From an archaeon (lineage in GTDB: Archaea; Iainarchaeota; Iainarchaeia; Iainarchaeales; CSSED10-239), in assembly GCA_023230325.1 (NCBI GenBank), contig JALNXN010000001.1, positions 1 to 64,000 on the forward strand: 64,000 nt of DNA, written 5' to 3'. Made by a program: the position numbers and the translations under genes. Of this stretch, positions 44,928 through 53,166 are shown piece after piece (position 1 is the first letter of the stretch; each line of letters begins with the position of its first letter). Under the pieces are notes generated by a model. The model was not told where the DNA came from. It searched no databases and was given only the letters and a program-made list of their open reading frames with translations.

Positions 44928-46007
44928 GTGTATAGTAATAACTACGACATTTATCTAGATATTCCAAGCATCAACTACTCTATAAGCACTCCCTTTAAAT
45001 TTAATTTAATAAATTTGTCTTCAGGAAATAATGGTGGTGGGTCAAGTGGAACTAATAGTAGTCAAGGTGGTGGTAGTGAATCATCTTCTCCAACTCCTTC
45101 TCCAGAAACTCAAGAAGATTTAAGAAATAAAAAGATATCAAATTTACAACTTTTAGAAAAAGAATATAATTCTCTAAAAGAACAATTTGAAAATTATCTT
45201 TTAAATCTCCCAACAATTAATTTCGATATAAATAAAGATTTACCACTAACCCAATTTAATACAGAATATGATATAATAATTTCCAATTATGAAAAATTAC
45301 CTAAAATTAATATTAAGGATAGAAAAGAAATAACAATTCCATTACCTCTATCTTTATTAGATTTTAATATCTTAGATTACAATTACAAAATTACTTCAAA
45401 AAGATTATTTAAATTTTACACAGAAATAGATTATATTGATTCTAATAATATAAAAAATAAATATTTATTTTTTGAAATTATAATTGATGAAAATGAAGTG
45501 ATTGATAAAAACACTCAAGTAATTTTAGATTATATTTATGACTTAAATATTCTAAAATCTAAACCATCTGTAGCTTCTTTTAATAACTCTTTTATTAAGT
45601 TTACAAATGATGTTAATTATTTAGTTGATTTAAATAGTTTGAAAGATTCTTTCTATCTTCCAATATCTTTTTCTAAAGAAATTAATAAAGATAATTTAGA
45701 TGATTATAATGTAGATATTTTTAATTCTAATAATACTTATTCTAAAACACAAGGTAGATATAATATAATTAAATATTTAAAATATATATTATTTACTATA
45801 CTTATCCTTCTTATAATCTATTTTTTATTTTTCTTTAAAAAAGGATTTGTAATTAAAAAAATAAAGCAATATTTTATAAGAAATAAAGACTTTAGATTTA
45901 TGTTTAAAAAGAAAATAAAATTACAAAAACCTAAGATATTTAATAAAAAAATAAACCCTGATTTGAAAAATAAATTAGAGTCAAAAAAAAGAGAAATTAT
46001 AAAATAG
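44928..46007 (+). CDS. Large surface protein, C-terminal part with membrane anchor
   Basis: The 359-residue frame begins with GTG 44928 but is open back to 44837, where TTCPTICYR...DCQYTFNI precedes it. It contains a Gly/Ser-rich linker (NNGGGSSGTNSSQGGGSESS), helices, and a C-terminal transmembrane helix (about 286-305) with a lysine-rich cytoplasmic tail. Lacking its own signal peptide, it fits as the C-terminus of the protein at 42823, giving about 1,060 residues anchored at the end. The frame break between 44834 and 44901 is unresolved. Confidence 0.55.
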   Translation: MYSNNYDIYLDIPSINYSISTPFKFNLINLSSGNNGGGSSGTNSSQGGGSESSSPTPSPETQEDLRNKKISNLQLLEKEYNSLKEQFENYLLNLPTINFDINKDLPLTQFNTEYDIIISNYEKLPKINIKDRKEITIPLPLSLLDFNILDYNYKITSKRLFKFYTEIDYIDSNNIKNKYLFFEIIIDENEVIDKNTQVILDYIYDLNILKSKPSVASFNNSFIKFTNDVNYLVDLNSLKDSFYLPISFSKEINKDNLDDYNVDIFNSNNTYSKTQGRYNIIKYLKYILFTILILLIIYFLFFFKKGFVIKKIKQYFIRNKDFRFMFKKKIKLQKPKIFNKKINPDLKNKLESKKREIIK

Positions 46008-46121
46008 GTGTGCTAATATCTTGTGAAAAAAATAAAACTAAGTTGTTTAAAAAAAGATAAAGCTGTTAAAAAAAAGATAAAATTAAAATAAAGGAAAAGA
46101 TGAAAAAGAAAAAAAGTTTTT

Positions 46122-46616
46122 TTAAGCAATAATCATTGGTTTTGGTTCCTTTTTTGCTGTTTCCTCTATAATTTTTTCTTTAACCAAATTTCTTGTAACA
46201 TTTCTATCTTTTTCATTTATTCCAAAACTAAGGTCTTTTATAATCTTAAATCTAATTGTAACTTCTTTGTCTGCAAAGCCTTTAAGTAAAACTCCACTAA
46301 TAACATGAATAGCATCTTTCTCTAAAGAAACATTTATGTCTCCAAAGTAGTCATTCTTCATCTTATTAAACTCACCAGAAACTTGTTTAATCTTTAAACT
46401 TTGATCAATTAGCCTTTGTCTAAGAGTTCCAGCTTTTGATACAGCCATTCTTGTGTTTTTAAGTCTTCCCTCTGCTGACAACAATACTGCCTTTTTAATA
46501 TTTTGCTCTTTAAATGCTTGTTCTATGCTAGAGATTACTTCATCTTCATCATCTAATATTATAGTTAAGTAACTATCATTTTTACCTCTAATTTCGTGCA
46601 TTCCACTTTGAATCAT
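46122..46616 (-). CDS. PPC/DUF296-like (PD1-type) putative regulatory protein
   Basis: The 164-residue protein contains ILDDEDEVISSIEQAFKEQNIKKAVLLSAEGRLKN and a later VSGEFNKM...VISGVLLKGFADKEVTIRF. This corresponds to the DUF296 trimer fold of PD1-like DNA-binding proteins. The His-rich metal site of the family is not complete. The C-terminal 30 residues are charged. It starts with ATG 46616 on the minus strand, convergent with the surface-protein gene. DNA binding is unproven. Confidence 0.5.
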   Translation of the reverse strand: MIQSGMHEIRGKNDSYLTIILDDEDEVISSIEQAFKEQNIKKAVLLSAEGRLKNTRMAVSKAGTLRQRLIDQSLKIKQVSGEFNKMKNDYFGDINVSLEKDAIHVISGVLLKGFADKEVTIRFKIIKDLSFGINEKDRNVTRNLVKEKIIEETAKKEPKPMIIA

Positions 46617-46697
46617 ATATATCTACTTTCCTTTTTCATTTTTAGATAAAAATATTCTTTAAACAATATCTATATATAGTATAGAAAACTATTTAAA

Positions 46698-47618
46698 TCA
46701 TTTTAAAATATGTTTTAGGTTCTTTTTCTCAATAGTCCTCTTAATTATTTCCTCAACAATCTTAATTGTAGAAATAATCTTAATTTTGTCCATTTTTTGA
46801 AACTGATGAGAAACCACATAAATTTGTTTAATTACTGACTTTTCAATAACACTAATTGCTTTTTTATCTACAATTCCATGTGTTGAGAGAACATAAATAT
46901 CTTTTGCTCCTTTCAAAGTTAAATAATTTGCATATTCTGAGAGATTAACTCCAGTATTAATTGTGTCAACTATAATTAAAATCTCCTTACCATTAATATT
47001 TTCTGAAATTTTAAAAATAACCTTATTATTTTTATCTTCTTTTGTTGGAAAGATTGTATCTACATTTATCTTATTAGCAACATCTCTTGAAACTTCTTGT
47101 AATTCGTGATCAATTGTAGAAACAATTAAATTCTTTTTCCCTTGAAAATTATCTTCAATTACTTTAGAATAAAGATTTGTAAGCGGGATATTATATAATG
47201 GGATTTTTAAATAAAAACTAATCTTTGGAGAATAAAGTCCAAAAGTGTAAATCTTATCTACACTTGTTTCTTCTAAAAGCCTTGCAAACAAACTAAAATT
47301 TAATTTATATTCTGTTCTGTATTTACTTTTTGTGTAAGGTAAGTAAGAAGTTATTAAATAAATTTTCTCAGCTCCTTCCTTTTTAATTGCATCTGCTAAA
47401 AATAATAATTGCATAATTGATTCATTAACAGGGTGAGTAATATTGTATAATAAAAAAACCTTCTTATAGTTAATATAGCTCTGTACATCTACACTAGTCT
47501 CACTACCTTGAACACTTTTAACATTTATGTCCCCTAAAGTGATCCCTAATCTATTTGAAATAGTAATTGCCATTGGTCTTTCTTTGTTCCCAGCTAAAAT
47601 TATATATTCATCATCCAT
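46698..47618 (-). CDS. Ribose-phosphate pyrophosphokinase-like protein with degenerate active site
   Basis: The 306-residue protein matches PRPP synthetase order. NESIMQLLFLADAIKKEGAEKIYLITSYLPYTKSKYR is the place of PYFGYARQDR, LYSPKI replaces the DLHSxQ loop, and ILIIVDTINTGVNLSEY is the PRPP-binding loop (canonically VDDIxxTGGT). Several catalytic residues are replaced. It may be a regulatory homologue, like eukaryotic PRPP-synthetase-associated proteins, or have another phosphoribosyl reaction. Confidence 0.6.
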   Translation of the reverse strand: MDDEYIILAGNKERPMAITISNRLGITLGDINVKSVQGSETSVDVQSYINYKKVFLLYNITHPVNESIMQLLFLADAIKKEGAEKIYLITSYLPYTKSKYRTEYKLNFSLFARLLEETSVDKIYTFGLYSPKISFYLKIPLYNIPLTNLYSKVIEDNFQGKKNLIVSTIDHELQEVSRDVANKINVDTIFPTKEDKNNKVIFKISENINGKEILIIVDTINTGVNLSEYANYLTLKGAKDIYVLSTHGIVDKKAISVIEKSVIKQIYVVSHQFQKMDKIKIISTIKIVEEIIKRTIEKKNLKHILK

Positions 47619-47757
47619 CTTTAATTTCCTCTTACTATTATAATATGTTGTACATAAATGTTTTTAAAATCAATTATTCCTATAAAGTCTAACATTATCT
47701 TTATAAACTTTTGTTTATTATATATAATTGTTTAAAATTATAAAAATTAAATAAGAT

Positions 47758-49497
47758 ATGTACCTAAAATTAAAAAAAGAAGTTAAAGAGACACCTAAAG
47801 ATTTCTTTCTAAATTGTCCATATTCTTTTCAACCTAAAGATATTAATACTGTTTTTTCTTGTATAAATTGTAAAGACCCACCTTGCTTAAAGGTATGTAA
47901 ACAAAAGGCAATTTATTTTTCAACAAATAATATTGTTTCAATTGATCTATACTTATGTAATGGTTGTGGAGATTGTCTAAAGGCTTGCCCTCATCTTGCA
48001 ATAATTATTAGAAACAAAAAAGCATACAAATGTGATCTTTGTTCAAATAGTTCCTTTTCAATGTTTTGTTATAAAAATAATCCTAAATATTTAGAGCTGG
48101 TTGAATCAATTGATGATTCTACAAAAAAAGAGATTATTAATAAATATCTTGGGTATATGATCTTAAATGATTATAAGACTATAAAAAACTATAATAAAGA
48201 AATAATTCAAGACTTACAAAATAAAAAAAGATATATTATTCCAAGCCCAAATTTAAGTTTAGATGAAGTATACCTAGTAAATTCAATTTTAGATAATTAT
48301 AAGGTAAGAGAAGAGAAAGTAAAGTTAGAGGAAACATTAAAAATAAAAGATGAAATTGAAGAAGAATTGATTAACTTTTGTTATAAGAACAACTTAGAAT
48401 TAGATCAAGAGCAATATGATTATATTTTAGATGCAACCTATAATAATTTACATTTTTTTGGACCTTTAACCTATTTATTAAATGATAAAAATTTAGAGGA
48501 AATTGCAATAATTGGAATCAACAAGGCAGTTTATGTTTATCATAGAAATTTTGGGTGGTTAGAAACTAATTTAATGTATATTTCTGAATCTATCTTAAAG
48601 GAGTTGGTTAACAAACTAGCTTGGTCTTCAAACAAATACATAACTTTAAAAAATCCAATTTTAGATACTTATTTAGAAGACAATTCAAGAGTTAATGCGA
48701 TTATAAATCCAATAACAGAAAGTTGTTCAGTAACTATTAGAAAATTCTCACAAAAGCCATTTACAATCCATGATCTAGTTAAGTTTAATACAATTTCAAA
48801 AGAAGCACTTTCTTTTTTAAGTCTTGTATTTTTAACAGACTCAAATGTTTTTGTTGTGGGAAATACTGGTAGTGGAAAGACAACAACTTTAAATGTCTTT
48901 TTATCATTTGTTCCTGATTTTGAGAGGTTTGTTGTTGTTGAGGATGTTAGAGAAATTAGATTAAATCATAAGCATAAGATCTTTACCTTGGTTAATCAAG
49001 AACTTGGAATTACTCTCGATTCTTTGGTAATTAATACTTTGAGGATGAGGCCTGACAGAGTTGTTATTGGAGAAGTTAGATCTAAGGAGGATTCTAAATC
49101 TTTAATAGAGTCTATGCTTTGTGGGCAAGCAAAAGGAACTTATTCAACATTTCATGCTCAGTCAGTTAATGATTCTTTATTAAGATTAAAATCATATGGT
49201 ATCTTAGAATCTGACCTAGGGGTTGTTGATATCATTATCTGTCAAAGAAGATACAATAGTTATAGAAAAGACACAATTACTGATTTAAGGACAATTTTTG
49301 AAATTAGTGAAGTTATTTTTGAAAAAAATAAATTAAGACTTAATGTACTTTATGAGTATGATATTAACAAAGAGAAGTTGGTTAAGAAAAATGAATCTAT
49401 AAAAATATTTAATAAATTAAAGTTGTCTTTTGGAATTAAAAGTCTAGTTGATTTAAGAAAGTTAATTAAGAATAAAGAAAAGGAACTTTTTAAGTAA
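47758..49497 (+). CDS. Ferredoxin-domain fused to a type II/IV secretion ATPase
   Basis: The 579-residue protein begins with an iron-sulfur domain. Residues 35-47 read C-x2-C-x4-C-x3-C (SCINCKDPPCLKVC), residues 67-77 read C-x2-C-x2-C-x3-C (CNGCGDCLKAC), and CDLC plus a later Cys follow, as in HycB-type electron-transfer subunits. After a linker comes a complete pilus ATPase: VVGNTGSGKTTT near residues 366-375, VEDVREIRL, MRPDRVVIGEVRSKED and FHAQSVND. Two TadC-like membrane proteins follow downstream. The fusion is unusual; a redox control of pilus assembly is one idea. Confidence 0.9.
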   Translation: MYLKLKKEVKETPKDFFLNCPYSFQPKDINTVFSCINCKDPPCLKVCKQKAIYFSTNNIVSIDLYLCNGCGDCLKACPHLAIIIRNKKAYKCDLCSNSSFSMFCYKNNPKYLELVESIDDSTKKEIINKYLGYMILNDYKTIKNYNKEIIQDLQNKKRYIIPSPNLSLDEVYLVNSILDNYKVREEKVKLEETLKIKDEIEEELINFCYKNNLELDQEQYDYILDATYNNLHFFGPLTYLLNDKNLEEIAIIGINKAVYVYHRNFGWLETNLMYISESILKELVNKLAWSSNKYITLKNPILDTYLEDNSRVNAIINPITESCSVTIRKFSQKPFTIHDLVKFNTISKEALSFLSLVFLTDSNVFVVGNTGSGKTTTLNVFLSFVPDFERFVVVEDVREIRLNHKHKIFTLVNQELGITLDSLVINTLRMRPDRVVIGEVRSKEDSKSLIESMLCGQAKGTYSTFHAQSVNDSLLRLKSYGILESDLGVVDIIICQRRYNSYRKDTITDLRTIFEISEVIFEKNKLRLNVLYEYDINKEKLVKKNESIKIFNKLKLSFGIKSLVDLRKLIKNKEKELFK

Positions 49498-49542
49498 TTT
49501 ATATTTTTTTTGATTAAAAGTAAAGTTTATTAATATATTCTC

Positions 49543-49628
49543 CCTAATTTAAAATAGTAATATCTTAATTTAAAAATAGTAATATCTTAATTTAAAAATA
49601 GTAATATTTTAATTTAAAATAGTAGTAT
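49543..49628. repeat. 22-bp tandem repeat, four copies, over a promoter
   Basis: CTTAATTTAAAAATAGTAATAT-type units (22 bp, slightly varied) repeat four times between the ATPase-fusion gene and the charged protein at 49646. The last unit includes a TATA-like sequence 20-25 bases before that start codon. The repeat may contain several binding sites for a regulator. Confidence 0.8.
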
Positions 49629-49645
49629 ATAATAGTTTGATATTT

Positions 49646-50629
49646 ATGGTTGATAGAGACATAATAAACTTTATAAAAAAAGAAAAAGAAAAAAATCTTT
49701 CTGAAAAAAAGATAAGAAAGGCTTTAATCAATGTTGGGTTTGAGAAGTCAGATGTAAAGTCAGCTTTTAAATATATTGAAGATGAACAAAAAACACTTAA
49801 TAAATTAAAAAAAGATTTGTTAAACAATAAATTAGATTTGAAAAAAGAAGATTTGAAAAAAGAAGATTTAAAGAAAGAAGATTTGAAAAAAGAAGATTTA
49901 AAGAAAGATAAACAAGAAACACTTGAAAAATTAAAGAAGGACTTTGAGAAAAGTAAAGTCTCTAAAAATAAAGCTTTTGTAAACAACTCTTCTAAAGAAA
50001 ATGATTTAGATGATGATTTAGATGATGATTTAGAGAATATAAGTTTTTTTACAGATGAATCTTTAATTAGTGATCCTATTAATAGTTCAAGTAAGAACAA
50101 TTCTGATAACTTAAATAAAAATTATTTTGACAATTCAAATAAGAATGACTTGAGTAGTTCAATTAAGAACAATAACTTATCAACTGATGATAAAAAGAAA
50201 TCAAAAGATCAAAAATTTTGGGACGATTATAAATTTGTACCTAAAAAGGAAAAACCAATTAATCCAGAATCATTTAATGTTAATTTTAAAGGAGCTGTTA
50301 AAAAAAATAAGTATAATTCTTATAAATCTGTGATTATGGATAGTTCTGAAAAAGGGAGATCTTTAAGTTCTTTTCAAAAAATGTTTTTAGTTTTTGGTTT
50401 ACTTCTCTTTTTAGCAATTATCTTTTTTTTCTTTATTCCAAATAACTTTTTTAGTTTACACAAAACAACATCTCAATTAAATGAAAAATACTTAGAAAAA
50501 CAAAAAGAAGTAGTTGTTACAGATTGTAATAGCTTAGATCAATATTCTTGTTATGCAAATCCAAAATGTGAAGTTGTTTATGACAGAACTGGTGGATATC
50601 TAACATATATTGAATGTAGGAGTACCTAG
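49646..50629 (+). CDS. Charged single-helix membrane protein of the pilus cluster
   Basis: The 327-residue protein starts at ATG 49646. An N-terminal helical domain (IINFIKKEKEKNLSEKKIRKALINVGFEKSDVKSAF) resembles a small UBA-like module found before membrane helices in other archaeal proteins. It is followed by repeated LKKED units (five copies), a long Asp/Asn/Ser/Lys linker, one transmembrane helix (about 245-267) and a C-terminal domain with four cysteines (DCNSLDQYSCYANPKCEVV...IECRS). It lies between the ATPase and the TadC-like proteins, so it is probably a pilus-related accessory protein. Confidence 0.6.
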   Translation: MVDRDIINFIKKEKEKNLSEKKIRKALINVGFEKSDVKSAFKYIEDEQKTLNKLKKDLLNNKLDLKKEDLKKEDLKKEDLKKEDLKKDKQETLEKLKKDFEKSKVSKNKAFVNNSSKENDLDDDLDDDLENISFFTDESLISDPINSSSKNNSDNLNKNYFDNSNKNDLSSSIKNNNLSTDDKKKSKDQKFWDDYKFVPKKEKPINPESFNVNFKGAVKKNKYNSYKSVIMDSSEKGRSLSSFQKMFLVFGLLLFLAIIFFFFIPNNFFSLHKTTSQLNEKYLEKQKEVVVTDCNSLDQYSCYANPKCEVVYDRTGGYLTYIECRST

Positions 50630-51364
50630 ATGTCTGTATATTTACAGAAACCATTTCTATTTAAAAGTTTTTTTAAATTTTTAATAATCTATCTAATTGC
50701 AGCATTTATTTTATTATTAATTGATTTTACAATAATTATAATTACAGTGATCTATTATGTTTGGTTATTTGTAATAATCTTTTTAGTTTATTTTTCAATA
50801 ACTTTTTTTATCTTAAAAATCAAATCCCAAAATTATAATAGATTAATCTTAAAGGACCTACCTTTCTTTCTAAACAATCTAGCAAATGATTTAGATAGAA
50901 ACATGTCTTTAAAAATTGCTTTAGAGAATAAAGTAGACAATTCAATAATTGGAATGAAAGTAAAAAAAGCCTTGTCTTTAGTTAAAAAAGGGCATAGCTT
51001 AGAAAATGCACTTTATATTGTTTCAAAGGATTCTTATGACTTGAGTAGGACTTTTAATCAATTAATAGATATTTTAAGTGTTGGAAGTAAAAATAAAGCA
51101 ACAAATTTAAGATTACTTGCAGAATCAATAACTGAAGAACAAAATTATTTAATTAAAAAGTATGCAACTAAATTAAACTTAATTACTTTAATTTTTGTAA
51201 TTGTTTCTGCTGTTGTCCCTGCCATGTTTTTAATGTTTCTTTTGGTTGCAAGTAATTTTTTGGAGATAACATTTTCATCATTAACAGTAATTGTTGTTTC
51301 AGTTGTTTTATTTCCATTAATAGATATGTTTTTGTTATTGATCATGAAATCAAATAATCCATAG
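50630..51364 (+). CDS. TadC/PilC-like pilus membrane platform protein (first of a pair)
   Basis: The 244-residue protein has two helices near the N-terminus (about 15-60), a cytoplasmic T2SF-type domain (LKDLPFFLNNLANDLDRNMSLKIALE, GHSLENALYIVS, LSRTFNQLIDILSVG) and two helices at the C-terminus. T2SF proteins form the platform through which pilins pass, driven by the ATPase. The start codon follows the previous stop with no gap, so it is in the same operon. The chain is shorter than bacterial PilC, as in Tad/archaeal pairs. Confidence 0.8.
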   Translation: MSVYLQKPFLFKSFFKFLIIYLIAAFILLLIDFTIIIITVIYYVWLFVIIFLVYFSITFFILKIKSQNYNRLILKDLPFFLNNLANDLDRNMSLKIALENKVDNSIIGMKVKKALSLVKKGHSLENALYIVSKDSYDLSRTFNQLIDILSVGSKNKATNLRLLAESITEEQNYLIKKYATKLNLITLIFVIVSAVVPAMFLMFLLVASNFLEITFSSLTVIVVSVVLFPLIDMFLLLIMKSNNP

Positions 51365-51412
51365 TTTAAGAGATTTAAATTTAGATATAAAAGATTGAAT
51401 AAAGGCAGAAAT

Positions 51413-52258
51413 ATGATAAACAAGTTTTTTGAAGAAACAAATAAGATAATAGAAAGCAATTTAGTTTTGTTTATTTTAATTAATTTAGTTGTCATCTTCA
51501 TATTTTATTTGTTTAACTTATCTATATTGTTCTCTGTAGCTTTAGCTTTGGCTTTAGACATCTTATTTATTATTTTTAAAATATTCTATATCCAATATCA
51601 ATTTCAAGTAAGAAAAAAAGCTTTAGAAGTAGGCTTAATTGATGAAGTTTTAAAAATATCAAGTATTCCTAAAAAAGACATAAAGTTAGTTTTTTCTAAA
51701 TTAATAAATTCAAATAATAAAATTATTTCAGAAGAATTTTTATGGGCATATAAAAAAATAGAAAAAGGGCATTCTTTAAAAGACATATTTTCTATTTTAA
51801 AGAAGAAATATAATTCAGAGATTTTAAATAGATTTTTAGATCTAATAATAACATCTGTAAACACAGGCTCTGTATCCTCACAGGACTATAAAAATTTAGC
51901 AAAAACTTTTTTAAAATCTAAAGAATTAATAAATGATAGAAAATCCTTACTTTTAATGCAAAAGTACACAATCATCTTTGCAGGAGGTTTAATAGTTCCT
52001 GGGATTTTAGGAGTAATTATTTCTTTAGTTAAAAAATTAGGAGAGGATGTTGATTTAACTTTAATTGGACTAAATGCTTCTACCTCTCTGTATTCTGTTG
52101 CTTATTATTGTTCTATTATTTACATTATTGAATATGTAATTATTTCTTCAATATATTTATCACTTTTAGAAGATGAATCTAAAAATATTATAATTTATTT
52201 AATTTTACTTCTACCTGTTAGTCTTTTAATCTTTTTTGTTTCTAAGTTTTTATTATAA
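51413..52258 (+). CDS. TadC/PilC-like pilus membrane platform protein (second of a pair)
   Basis: The 281-residue protein starts at ATG 51413; the frame opens upstream at TTG 51395. Helices are near residues 16-55, a cytoplasmic domain follows (SKLINSNNKIISEEFLWAYKKIEKGHSLKDIF, LDLIITSVNTGSVSSQDYKNLAKTFLKSKEL), and helices come at the end (IIFAGGLIVPGILGVIISLV and later). The pair with the previous gene parallels TadB/TadC. Together with the fused ATPase these make up a minimal pilus secretion core. Confidence 0.78.
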   Translation: MINKFFEETNKIIESNLVLFILINLVVIFIFYLFNLSILFSVALALALDILFIIFKIFYIQYQFQVRKKALEVGLIDEVLKISSIPKKDIKLVFSKLINSNNKIISEEFLWAYKKIEKGHSLKDIFSILKKKYNSEILNRFLDLIITSVNTGSVSSQDYKNLAKTFLKSKELINDRKSLLLMQKYTIIFAGGLIVPGILGVIISLVKKLGEDVDLTLIGLNASTSLYSVAYYCSIIYIIEYVIISSIYLSLLEDESKNIIIYLILLLPVSLLIFFVSKFLL

Positions 52259-52299
52259 TATGTTTTTCAAATTTAAAAATAAGTATTTGTTTTTATGAG

Positions 52300-52911
52300 A
52301 TGATGTTTATGTTTTCTGAGTTGAGTTTTTTAATTTACAATTTTGGATATTTAGGTGTCTTTGTATTAATGACGATTGAGAGTTCATTTATCCCTTTTCC
52401 TTCAGAGATAATTTTAATTCCTGCTGGTTATTTAGCTTTTAAAGGAGATCTAAATATATTTTTAATAATTGCTTTTGCTGTAATTGGTTCTGTTATAGGT
52501 GCACTTATCAATTATTATATTGGTTATTATTTAGGAAAGAAATATTTATTAAAACATAAAAAAATATTTTTTATAAAAGAAAAGCATTTATTAAAATCAG
52601 AAAACTTTTTTAAAAAACATGGAAACTTAGCAACATTTATTGGAAGATTAATTCCAGTAGTAAGACAGTATATTTCAATTCCTGCAGGTTTTTCTAATAT
52701 GAAGCTTTCAAAATTTATATTTTGGACTTTTAGTGGAGCTTTAATTTGGAGTACTTTTCTTACACTATTAGGTTATTTACTTGGAGGCACTTTATCAAAT
52801 TCAATTATTCATATTTACAATTGGATTGTGTTTGGAATTTTAGGAGTAGTTATCTGTTATTTTATAATTAGATTTGGTTTTTCTAAGAAATTTAAATTCT
52901 TTAAAAAATAG
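52300..52911 (+). CDS. DedA-family membrane protein
   Basis: The 203-residue protein matches the DedA/SNARE-associated (VTT) fold. It shows GYLGVFVLMTIESSFIPFPSEIILIPAGYLA, the re-entrant region, FKKHGNLATFIGRLIPVVRQYISIPAGFSNM and a membrane helix end. The conserved Glu and Arg of proton-coupled lipid transporters are present. It is likely to move undecaprenyl-phosphate or phospholipids across the membrane. A second ATG at 52303 is also possible. Confidence 0.9.
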   Translation: MMFMFSELSFLIYNFGYLGVFVLMTIESSFIPFPSEIILIPAGYLAFKGDLNIFLIIAFAVIGSVIGALINYYIGYYLGKKYLLKHKKIFFIKEKHLLKSENFFKKHGNLATFIGRLIPVVRQYISIPAGFSNMKLSKFIFWTFSGALIWSTFLTLLGYLLGGTLSNSIIHIYNWIVFGILGVVICYFIIRFGFSKKFKFFKK

Positions 52912-53166
52912 ATATATTTAATATTTTGTTTTTATAAAAAGGAAAAGAAGTAATTGTAAATTTAGTTTAAGTAGAATAAATTAAAAAATTATAATTGTAA
53001 TTAATGAGGCAATGGCTAAAAGAAAACATATTTAAATAAATCTCTACTTATATATATAATATCATCTATTTTTAAATAGAAAAATATAGTATTTTAGAAA
53101 TTTATATGCATTAAAAAAATTAATAATTATAAATTTAATTAAAAACAATTTAAAGGTGAAAAACTT

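Noticed and set aside
46023-46091. 22-codon Lys-rich frame (GTG start)
   Set aside because: No ribosome-binding site or conserved feature; probably A-rich intergenic sequence.
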